Part shown: positions 21,642 to 28,536 of the stretch, in pieces | Numbering within the stretch: the stretch's first letter is position 1 | Layout: every line of letters starts with the position of its first letter | Assembly (NCBI GenBank): GCA_910585805.1 | Contig: CAJUFB010000048.1 | Location: forward strand, 1 to 28,536 | Direction of reading: 5' to 3' | Source of the DNA: an uncultured Acetatifactor sp. | GTDB taxonomy: Bacteria; Bacillota; Clostridia; Lachnospirales; Lachnospiraceae | DNA length: 28,536 nucleotides | The notes under the pieces: model-generated | The model's database searches: none | Told to the model about the DNA's origin: nothing | What the model saw: the letters and a program-made list of their open reading frames with translations, nothing else | Made by a program: the position numbers and the translations under genes

Positions 21642-22646
21642 TCAGACCGACCAGGATTTCGGTATATAGATATCATCATAGGTCGCAATTGCAAAGCGGT
21701 CCGTCATGGCCCCCACATAGTCACAGACCACCTGTTCCTTGGCCTCGCCTTCGGACAGCAGGTCCAGAAATTCCCCCGGCATTTCATCGATATTCTTCAT
21801 GAAATGCTGATACAAAGTCTCCATCAGCATCTCCGCCTTGCTCTCCTCGCTCTTTGCCAGAGGATTATAGTATACATTATCGCACATAAATTTCCGCATT
21901 TTCATCATGGCCTCCTCTACGGGAGGAGACATCCGGACATCGTTTTTCCCAATACTGTTTGTCACAATATCGTGGATAAAACAATCCAGCCTGTCCCCGG
22001 GAGTGCTGCCGATTACTTCCCGGATCTCCGCAGGTACATCACTCTCACTCAGAATGCCGGCCCGCACCGCATCGTCCATATCGTGATGGATATAGGCAAT
22101 CTTATCGGAAAGTCGCACAATCTTACCCTCCAGCGTATGGGGCTTGCCTATGGTCTGATGGTTCAGAATACCGTCCTTCACCTCGTAGGTCAGATTCAGC
22201 CCCAGCCCTCCCTTCTCCAGTCTTTCCACCGTCCGCACGCTCTGCAGACTATGCTCAAAGCCCAATGGACACACCCGGTTCAGTGCCCGCTCCCCCGCGT
22301 GCCCGAAAGGCGTATGTCCCAGGTCGTGGCCCAGCGCAATGGCCTCCACCAGCTCCTCATTCAGCCGCAATGCCTTGGCAATGGTTCTGGCATTCTGTGA
22401 CACCTCCAGAGTATGAGTCAGCCTGGTCCGGTAATGATCCCCCTCCGGCGTCAGAAATACCTGCGTCTTGTCCTTCAGGCGCCGAAATGCCTTGCAATGG
22501 ATGATCCTGTCTCTGTCACGCTGGAAAACGGGCCGGATATCACACTGCTTCTCCGCCCTGGTCCGTCCCCTGGAATCCACGCTGTGAGAAGCATACGGAC
22601 TTAGATACTCCCTTTCCCATTGTTCCACATTTTCTCTGATCGTCAT
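21642..22646 (-). CDS. dgt: Deoxyguanosinetriphosphate triphosphohydrolase-like protein
   Basis: HD-superfamily dNTP triphosphohydrolase of 334 residues, which lowers dNTP pools by releasing triphosphate. The metal ligands are H78 (RTRLTHTLEV), H107-D108 (ALGHDLGHTPFGHAGE), and the downstream D in VRLSDKIAYIHHDMDDA. Gene order dgt-dnaG-rpoD is common in Clostridia. I chose the ATG at 22646 (MTIRENVEQWE), which has GGGAG five bases upstream and matches the family's usual start. An in-frame ATG at 22751 also has an AGGAG 10 bases upstream and would add 35 atypical residues, so an alternative start cannot be excluded. The gap to dnaG is 151 bases. Confidence 0.93.
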   Translation of the reverse strand: MTIRENVEQWEREYLSPYASHSVDSRGRTRAEKQCDIRPVFQRDRDRIIHCKAFRRLKDKTQVFLTPEGDHYRTRLTHTLEVSQNARTIAKALRLNEELVEAIALGHDLGHTPFGHAGERALNRVCPLGFEHSLQSVRTVERLEKGGLGLNLTYEVKDGILNHQTIGKPHTLEGKIVRLSDKIAYIHHDMDDAVRAGILSESDVPAEIREVIGSTPGDRLDCFIHDIVTNSIGKNDVRMSPPVEEAMMKMRKFMCDNVYYNPLAKSEESKAEMLMETLYQHFMKNIDEMPGEFLDLLSEGEAKEQVVCDYVGAMTDRFAIATYDDIYIPKSWSV

Positions 22647-22974
22647 AGCAGCTCCCATCTGCGCTTTTGCAGCATAATGCGTGGAAAACGGTGAGAATCC
22701 GTGAGAATTCCGCGCAATGGTAAAAAGAACACTGCAAAAACTTACATGCATGAAAAACTTTCTCCTGATATTATTATTCTGCGCTGGAAACGGAAATCCT
22801 TTTTTTCTTTGAAAATAAGGTTATTTTACCTTGATATCGGCAGCCGGATATTGTACACTCTGAAACAAACCAGAGATTCTGTTTTTATTCTGCTGCCGAT
22901 AAGGCTGTCCAACATCTGTCCTTCCATTCTGTCCGTGAAGTACATTATACCCCCGGCTTCGTCCGTGACAAGGC

Positions 22975-23081
22975 AAAAGGGGTTGTCGGAAACCGACATC
23001 CGCATACAATATATAGCATTGGTTCTCAAAGCACCATAGCATATATTGTGGGAATGCAGCTGTTTCCCGACAACCCTTTTT
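22975..23081. repeat. 107-bp foldback (MITE-like or bidirectional terminator)
   Basis: The left arm AAAAGGGGTTGTCGGAAAC pairs with the right arm GTTTCCCGACAACCCTTTTT. Inner segments CAATATATAGCATTGGT and ACCATAGCATATATTG continue the pairing, leaving a short TCTCAAAGC loop. The end TTGTCGGAAA also occurs at the right end of the 6175 MITE-like element. It lies 65 bases downstream of the Sel1-repeat gene, where on the minus strand it ends in CCCCTTTT. No clear target duplication. The rest of 22647-23145 has no gene I can support; a perfect palindrome AAAATAA-GG-TTATTTT is at 22812-22827. Confidence 0.6.
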
Positions 23082-23145
23082 GTGTATCTTTTGCACAGCG
23101 TCTGTGTTCACATTTTCAGCTCTTCCGCAGGCAGCCGCCTGATGT

Positions 23146-26010
23146 TCACATCCCAAGCCGTTCCAGCGCGGCCTGCGCGTTTGCGTTGCCCTGAACGGAG
23201 GCAGCGTTGTACAGAGCAGCAGCCATGTCCAGGTCGCATTCTACTCCGGTGCCGTTCTCGTAGCAGACGCCCAGATTATACTGCGCGCGGACATATCCCT
23301 GCTTTGCCGCCCTGGCATACCACATGGCTGCCTGTTCGTAGTCCTGCTCCACGCCATTTCCGAAATACAGGCACTGCCCCAGATTGTACTGGGAACCGGC
23401 GTCGCCCTGCCGGGCCGCCTTTTCCCACCATACGGCAGCCTGTCTCATATCCTTCTCCACCCCTCTGCCCATACAGTAGCAGTTGCCCAGATTGACCTGT
23501 GCGCTGCTGTCTCCCTGGACTGCGGCTTTCGTGTACCATGCAATGGCCTGGACCCAATCCTGTTCTACACCCACACCCTTTGCGAAGCATACCCCCAGAT
23601 TGTATTGCGCCGTGGAATTTCCCTGCTCTGCCGCCCGGGTATACCAGCTGACGGCTGTCTCTTCGTCCTGCTCCACTCCCTGCCCGTTCTCATAACATAT
23701 GCCCAGGCTGGCCTGTGCGGGGACGTTTCCCTGTTCTGCCGCTTTCGTGAACCACCGGACGGCCTGTGCCTGATCCTGTCTCACGCCCACACCGCTGTAG
23801 CAGCATTGCCCGAACTCCAGCTGCGCCTCCACATGCCCCTGCTTTGCCGCTTTCTCATACCATTTCGCCGCCCATGTATCGTCCTGTTTCACGCCTGTTC
23901 CGTTGGCGCAGCGCACACCCATCTCATATTGCGCGTCCTCGTCCCCCTGTTCCGCCGCCTTTCTGTACCACGCGGCAGCCTGCTTCTCATCCCGCTTCAC
24001 ACCTTCGCCGTCCTCGTAGCACAAAGCCAGATTGTACTGCGCATTGGAATTACCCTGTTCGGCGGCTTTGCGGTACCAGTATGCTGCCTTGCCGTAATCC
24101 TGCTCAACACCCTCGCCCTCCTTATAGCAGGCGCCAAGATTATTCTGTGCCCCTGCGTGGCCGTTTTCGGCAGCTTTCGTATACCAGTATACCGCCTGCC
24201 GCCCGTCCTGTTCCACCCCTTTGCCGCGCTTGTAACAGATGCCCAGATTATGCTGTGCTGCGGCATCGTCTTCCTCAGCTGCTTTCAGATACCAACTGAC
24301 TGCCTTACCGTAATCCTGTTCCACACCCCGTCCCAGGTCATAGCAGTATCCAACCTGCTGTATCGCCTGGGGATGCCCCTGTCCGGCCGCCTGGGAGTAC
24401 CAGTAAAACGCCTTTTCATCATCGTTTTCCACGCCCGTTGCAAAGAAATAGCAGTTGCCCAGGTTACGCTGGGCATCCGGGTCGCCGCCCTCCGCGCCTT
24501 TCGTGTACCAGTAGACGGCCTGTTCCATGTCCTGCTCCACACCCTCGCCGTAATTATAGCAGTAGCCCAGGCTGCGCTGTGCTGCGGCATTGCCGGCCTC
24601 AGCCGCCGCACGGTAATACTCCACAGCCTTCGCCCAGTCTTTTTTCACGCCCAGGCCATGTTTGTAATTGTCTCCCAGTTTGTCCAATGCGGCAGCCGAT
24701 GCAGCTTTGTCGCCGCTTTCCCCTTCTGTCGTCAGCCAAAGGTTGAGCATCCCGTCCTTATAGTATTCCCGTACCCTGCGGCCTGCCATCCTGCTGCCGC
24801 TCTCCGACGCCTCCAGATAACATTCTGAGGCTTTCATCAGATTCCGCTCCACGCCCCGTCCCGTCTCATAGCACTGGGCAAGGCGGTACTGTGCCTTGGT
24901 ATATCCCTGGGCGGCGGCTTTGGCAAACCAGGAAGCGGCATCCCCGAAGTTCAAATCTGCGCCCTGTCCTGTCTCGCAGCGCAGGGCAAGCTCATACTGC
25001 GCGAATACGTCGCCGCCCTCCGCCGCCTTACGGTACCAGCGGACAGCCTCCCTGTCGTCCCGGGGAACGCCCTCTCCCTGCTCGTAGCAGATGGCAAGGC
25101 TTCGCTGGGAAGGCGCAAATCCCTGCATGGCAGCCTGGGTAAACCAGTAAACCGCCTGTTCCATATCCTCCGGAACGCCCATGCCGTTATAATAGCATCC
25201 GGCAAGCTGTGCCTGTGCCCCAACGTTCCCCGACGCGGCGGCCTCCTGCAGAATCTGTATTATTTTCTCCTCGTCCCAGTCTTCATCGGACCCATCATCG
25301 TCATCATTCCAGTCTTCATCGGACTCATCATCGTCATCGTCCCAGTCTTCATCAGACTCATCGTCTTCATCGGATTCGTCGCCATCATCCCAATCTTCGT
25401 CGGACTCATCGTCTCCATCCCTGTCTTCATCAGAGTCCTCGTCTTCGTCGTCATCTTCGTCCCAGCCCTCGTCATCATACTCCGCCTCGTCCCAGTCCTG
25501 TTCTTCCTGCTCGACGGATCTGGCAAGCCAGAATGTGGCCAGCCCGTCATCCTTCTCCGTTCCTGTACCGGTGGCATAGCAGCGTCCAAGCGCATGCATC
25601 GCATCCGACATATCCTGCTCGGCAGCTTTCGAGTACCACATGACCGCCGCCTCAGCATCCTGCGCCATGCCCCGCCCGGTCTCGCAGCACAGGCCAAGCT
25701 CATATTGTGCGTCCGCATCGTCCTGCTCCGCAGCTCTGCCGTACCAGCGGACCGCCATGGCCTCATCCTGTTCCAGGCCGTAACCTTCCTTGTAGAAGTT
25801 GCCCAGACTGCATTGGGCATGGGCATTGCCCTGTTCTGCCGCCTTTCCGTACCATGCGGCTGCCTGCGCCGCATCCTCTTCCACACCCAGTCCTGACATA
25901 TAGCAGAACCCCAGCTCATACTGTGCATCCGCATCGCCGGATTCCGCCGCCGCGCGAAGCTCGCCTATATTAAACTTATGGTTTAAATTATCCCATTTTG
26001 TATATTCCAT
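23146..26010 (-). CDS. Giant Sel1-like repeat protein with acidic linker
   Basis: A 954-residue protein made almost wholly of Sel1-like (SLR/TPR-related) 36-residue repeats. I count about 22 full units with consensus AA.QG...AQ.NLG.CY..G.GV.QD...A..WY.K, plus one degenerate unit near residues 405-445 and a C-terminal half unit. Four repeats precede and the rest follow an in-frame acidic linker (~167-248) dominated by Asp, Glu, Ser and Trp. SLR arrays are scaffolds for protein-protein contacts. No signal peptide, membrane segment or enzymatic domain is seen, so it should be cytosolic. GAGGAG upstream of the ATG supports the start. It follows the ankyrin gene by 163 bases on the same strand and probably shares its promoter. 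Confidence 0.92.
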   Translation of the reverse strand: MEYTKWDNLNHKFNIGELRAAAESGDADAQYELGFCYMSGLGVEEDAAQAAAWYGKAAEQGNAHAQCSLGNFYKEGYGLEQDEAMAVRWYGRAAEQDDADAQYELGLCCETGRGMAQDAEAAVMWYSKAAEQDMSDAMHALGRCYATGTGTEKDDGLATFWLARSVEQEEQDWDEAEYDDEGWDEDDDEDEDSDEDRDGDDESDEDWDDGDESDEDDESDEDWDDDDDESDEDWNDDDDGSDEDWDEEKIIQILQEAAASGNVGAQAQLAGCYYNGMGVPEDMEQAVYWFTQAAMQGFAPSQRSLAICYEQGEGVPRDDREAVRWYRKAAEGGDVFAQYELALRCETGQGADLNFGDAASWFAKAAAQGYTKAQYRLAQCYETGRGVERNLMKASECYLEASESGSRMAGRRVREYYKDGMLNLWLTTEGESGDKAASAAALDKLGDNYKHGLGVKKDWAKAVEYYRAAAEAGNAAAQRSLGYCYNYGEGVEQDMEQAVYWYTKGAEGGDPDAQRNLGNCYFFATGVENDDEKAFYWYSQAAGQGHPQAIQQVGYCYDLGRGVEQDYGKAVSWYLKAAEEDDAAAQHNLGICYKRGKGVEQDGRQAVYWYTKAAENGHAGAQNNLGACYKEGEGVEQDYGKAAYWYRKAAEQGNSNAQYNLALCYEDGEGVKRDEKQAAAWYRKAAEQGDEDAQYEMGVRCANGTGVKQDDTWAAKWYEKAAKQGHVEAQLEFGQCCYSGVGVRQDQAQAVRWFTKAAEQGNVPAQASLGICYENGQGVEQDEETAVSWYTRAAEQGNSTAQYNLGVCFAKGVGVEQDWVQAIAWYTKAAVQGDSSAQVNLGNCYCMGRGVEKDMRQAAVWWEKAARQGDAGSQYNLGQCLYFGNGVEQDYEQAAMWYARAAKQGYVRAQYNLGVCYENGTGVECDLDMAAALYNAASVQGNANAQAALERLGM
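25266..25503 (-). repeat. Acidic-linker tandem repeats inside the Sel1 gene
   Basis: In-frame imperfect repeats of about 33 bases encode variations of DESDEDWDDDD. The units nearest 25,275-25,345 are nearly identical, so copy number may vary between strains in steps of 11 codons. Confidence 0.75.
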
Positions 26011-26173
26011 AGTCTTTTCTCCTCATATCCGGTACCGTCTCCGCTCCGAGGCCTTTTCCGTCCCGAAACCTTTTCACCGGACTCTTCCAGTCCATAAAGC
26101 CTTTTCATTCCGTAAGCTCAGTACCAACAGCTACGCTGAACAAATTCATTTTCCATTTTCTGCACATGCCTCA

Positions 26174-28408
26174 TCAGCCCTTCACCCCCGCCGCGATTAA
26201 CAGTTCCACAATCTGCGGCATTTCCGCCTCAATCGCATAAGACATTGCGCTGCCCTGTTCATTGTCCACGGCATTCACATCAGCGCCTTCCCGAATCAGC
26301 ATTTCCGCAAATTCGCTTTTTTCCTCCGCAATGGCATACATCAGCGGCGTGTGTCCTTCTCTTGTCCTTCCGTTGATGTCCGCACCGGCATCGAGAAGTG
26401 CCTTTCCCAGAGATGCGTTCCCTTTCACGGCCGCCAGATGCAGCGCCGTAACCCCCTCTCCATTTGCTCCCTCTGCCGACGCGCCGGCCTCAAGCAGCAG
26501 CTTTACAATCACCAGATTGGAGTTCCTTGCCGCCATCATAAGAGGGGTTTCCCCGCTGTCATCGGTTTTATTTACGCTGTCCCGGCCTCTCTGGAGAAGG
26601 AGCCTTACTATTTCAGGCTGCCCGAAATTGCAGGCATAATGAAGCATCGTATTACCCTCGGCATCCGTATCATCCATACCCTTTCCCAACAACGGCAAAA
26701 ATACCTTTACAAGCTGCTGCTGTCCGGCCGCAATGGCATAGTTAACCGCTGTCCGGCCGGTATTATCCCTGATGCTGACATCGACCTCCGGATTCTTAAT
26801 AAACTGAAGTGCTGCAGCCATCTTCCCGTTCTTTGCCATAAACATCAGCGGGGTATGACCGCCTCTGGCCGTGCTGTTTACGTCCGCTCCGGCTGTTACC
26901 AGCAGATTGATGACCGGCATATTGCCCAGTGCTGCCGCATAATGCAGCGGCATAAAGTCTTTCTCATCGCAAATGTTCGCATCTGCCCCATGGTCCAGCA
27001 GCATTTTTACGATGTCAGGCGCATTATTCCGGCAGGCGTAGAGCAAAGGCGTGCTGCCTGCTTCATCCCGCCCGTTTATGTCTGCACAGCCGCTTTTCAG
27101 AATCACCTGCACAGCCCCCTTCTGGTTATTTTTGCAGGCCTGCACCAGGGTATCGTCAGACTTCATCAATTCCAGAGCCCGGGAATATCCTCTTTTCGTC
27201 GCAATGTCCTCCGCAGTCCTTCCTTCGTTATTCCGGAGCTCATAGTCCGCACCTGCCTTTAAAAGCCAGAGCACTGTTTCCTCTTTTGCTCTCATACAGG
27301 CATACATCAGGGGCGTATTGCCCTCATTATCCTGTACATCGATATCCGCGCCGGCCTTCACCAACGCCCTCGCGGCCTCCTCTGCTGCCACCACAGCCTG
27401 GTGCAGCGGGCGCTTGCCGTCATTTCCTATGGCATTTACGTCCGCTCCTTTCCTTATCAGCTCCAATGTAATCGAAAGATTCTTCCGAGGTGAAATCCCT
27501 TCCCTGTGTCCGGTATACCAAAATCTCATGGGAAGCAGCGACTTCATAAGCACGGTGTATCCTTCCGCGTTCGTAAGGTCCAACTGTTCCAGCAAAGAGA
27601 CAATTTCCCGTTTGTGTGCAAAAACAGGATGTTCGTCCGTGACGCGGTTTCCGTAAAAATCACGGAAAAAGTCAACCGGGTAACTCACCAATGAAAAAAC
27701 AGGCGGATTTCCTTCCGCATCATAAACGGTTTCATCGGCTCCTGCCGCCAGCAGCATACGGACCATCTCCACATTACCGAATCGGATGGCAAGCGCAAGC
27801 GGAGATACGCCATCCGTTTCTACCTCCAGCTCTTTGTCCGAGGCAGCCGCACAGCCTGTGGCGTTTACCTCGAACCCCTGATCGATCAGCATTCCGGCAA
27901 GCCTGTTGTATCCTCTCATTGCCGCATACATCAAAGGCGTTGCACCGTATTGGTCCGCCCGGTCAAACTGTGTCAGATCATAACGCCCGGCCACATAAAC
28001 AGCCGCTGCTTCGTCCCGTCCTGCCAAAAGAGAAAGTATGTTGCCACCGTCCAGCGTTTCGGCGCAGACATCTGCCCCCAGCCCGACCAGCTGTTTTATC
28101 ACTTCCAGCTCCAACGCGCCATTCTCCAATACGTCCTCCACATATTTCAGCAGCAGGCAGTTATTTCCCGCCAGTTTATAGTTGATGTCAAAACCGTTGG
28201 CAATCAGAAACTCCACAAATTTTATATTGCATACGTCTAACTTCAGCGCCCGTATCATGATATCAATCATATCACTCATGTCGCTGTCATCCCCAAAGCT
28301 GACCTGCCCTATATTTTCTTTCATATAGGAAAGCGCACCACAGCAGTCTTCCGGGCTTTCTCCGGGACTGAAGCAGGCTTCCAGCTTATTCTTCATTTCT
28401 CTGGTCAT
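26174..28408 (-). CDS. Large ankyrin-repeat protein
   Basis: A 744-residue ankyrin-repeat protein. I count about 14 clear units by their G.TPLM.A/G.TALHLA helices and the following LL..GADVN turns, for example GNTPLMYACMRAKEE, DFMPLHYAAALGNMP and GVTALHLAAVKGNAS, plus several degenerate units. The N-terminal ~55 residues (MTREMKNKLEACFSPGESPE...) are not ankyrin. A non-repeat stretch around YPVDFFRDFYGNRVTDEHPV interrupts the array. No signal peptide, membrane helix or catalytic domain is visible. AAGGA lies nine bases upstream of the ATG, and a promoter is seen at 28441-28469. It heads a probable two-gene operon with the Sel1-repeat gene. Function is unknown; ankyrin arrays bind protein partners. 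Confidence 0.92.
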   Translation of the reverse strand: MTREMKNKLEACFSPGESPEDCCGALSYMKENIGQVSFGDDSDMSDMIDIMIRALKLDVCNIKFVEFLIANGFDINYKLAGNNCLLLKYVEDVLENGALELEVIKQLVGLGADVCAETLDGGNILSLLAGRDEAAAVYVAGRYDLTQFDRADQYGATPLMYAAMRGYNRLAGMLIDQGFEVNATGCAAASDKELEVETDGVSPLALAIRFGNVEMVRMLLAAGADETVYDAEGNPPVFSLVSYPVDFFRDFYGNRVTDEHPVFAHKREIVSLLEQLDLTNAEGYTVLMKSLLPMRFWYTGHREGISPRKNLSITLELIRKGADVNAIGNDGKRPLHQAVVAAEEAARALVKAGADIDVQDNEGNTPLMYACMRAKEETVLWLLKAGADYELRNNEGRTAEDIATKRGYSRALELMKSDDTLVQACKNNQKGAVQVILKSGCADINGRDEAGSTPLLYACRNNAPDIVKMLLDHGADANICDEKDFMPLHYAAALGNMPVINLLVTAGADVNSTARGGHTPLMFMAKNGKMAAALQFIKNPEVDVSIRDNTGRTAVNYAIAAGQQQLVKVFLPLLGKGMDDTDAEGNTMLHYACNFGQPEIVRLLLQRGRDSVNKTDDSGETPLMMAARNSNLVIVKLLLEAGASAEGANGEGVTALHLAAVKGNASLGKALLDAGADINGRTREGHTPLMYAIAEEKSEFAEMLIREGADVNAVDNEQGSAMSYAIEAEMPQIVELLIAAGVKG

Positions 28409-28440
28409 GGCTGCAATTCCTTTTCAAAATATTTCTTTTT

Positions 28441-28469
28441 ATTTTACCACCTGAGCATATACAAAGCAA
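28441..28469 (-). promoter_or_regulatory. Promoter of the ankyrin-Sel1 operon
   Basis: On the minus strand, TTGCTT (28469-28464) and TAAAAT (28446-28441) are separated by 17 bases. The ATG at 28408 lies 33 bases further on. No gene is visible from here to the window end. Confidence 0.55.
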
Positions 28470-28536
28470 GACCTCCGCAGAGCATCCGGTCGGCGTAAAT
28501 ATACCCGTAATATGCCACATTCCTTTTTAAAGTTAT

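Noticed and set aside
21489..22400. 303-codon plus-strand frame opposite dgt
   Set aside because: Antisense to an intact HD-family dNTPase; no motif, no ribosome site.
22647..22751. Upstream dgt start giving a 35-residue extension
   Set aside because: An AGGAG is present, but the extension is unlike the family and the start at 22646 has its own ribosome site; kept only as an alternative.
22826..23029. 67-codon minus-strand frame upstream of dgt
   Set aside because: It starts at TTG inside the foldback, has no ribosome site and matches no family I know.
23605..24828. 407-codon plus-strand frame with apparent repeats
   Set aside because: The repeats are the reverse complement of the Sel1 repeat array, so it is a shadow.
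23146..26010. Regularly spaced repeats as a possible CRISPR array
   Set aside because: Period is about 108 bases, in frame, and encodes degenerate Sel1 units; there are no short identical repeats with unique spacers.

Overview
The window looks like chromosomal DNA from a gut-type Clostridia (Bacillota), most likely a Lachnospiraceae relative. This is an inference. It rests on strong AGGAGG-type ribosome binding sites, TTG-17-TATAAT promoters, the dgt-dnaG-rpoD-trmK macromolecular-synthesis order, and protein types common in that family (cytosolic ParB/BMP protein, clostridial metallophosphoesterase, nucleoside kinase with a TGS domain). Almost every gene is on the minus strand; the plus strand carries the first AraC regulator, one 62-codon gene and a tRNA-Arg.

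Region 1 (about 1-7,200) is accessory and scarred. It has two AraC-type regulators, a HAD hydrolase, a LURP-one-like gene and, between the last two, an AT-rich two-gene cassette encoding an SMC/ABC-like ATPase and a small TOPRIM-like protein, an architecture typical of anti-phage RloA/RloB, AbiL or PARIS-type systems. The cassette has its own promoter. It is bracketed by a 136-bp direct repeat of the 3' end of the LURP-one gene, a decayed two-component-system remnant, and a terminal-inverted-repeat-like sequence that matches the ends of a 100-bp MITE-like element further right. A truncated XRE/TPR-like remnant and a small gene with a near-consensus promoter follow.

Region 2 (about 7,200-12,440) carries an HD-domain hydrolase, a sugar phosphate isomerase/epimerase-like protein, a metallophosphoesterase, a cytosolic ParB-like/BMP fusion and tRNA-Arg(ACG). 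Three copies of a hairpin-forming interspersed repeat lie in intergenic gaps of regions 1 and 2. The leader of the BMP fusion gene contains a duplicated module that allows two mutually exclusive 10-bp pairings, one beside the ribosome binding site.

Region 3 (about 12,440-22,650) is a dense minus-strand cluster in the order dgt, dnaG, rpoD, trmK, nucleoside kinase, proC, then a predicted sialidase fused to a DapA/NanA-type aldolase. rpoD and trmK overlap as TGATG. A queuosine-precursor-transporter (VUT) remnant lies between the tRNA terminator and the end of this cluster.

Region 4 (about 22,650-28,536) holds two very large cytosolic repeat proteins read towards dgt: a 744-residue ankyrin protein and a 954-residue Sel1-repeat protein with an 80-residue acidic linker. 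A 107-bp foldback separates them from dgt. The best candidates for an undescribed system are the ATPase/TOPRIM cassette with its scarred borders, the ankyrin/Sel1 pair, and the switch-like leader of the BMP fusion.
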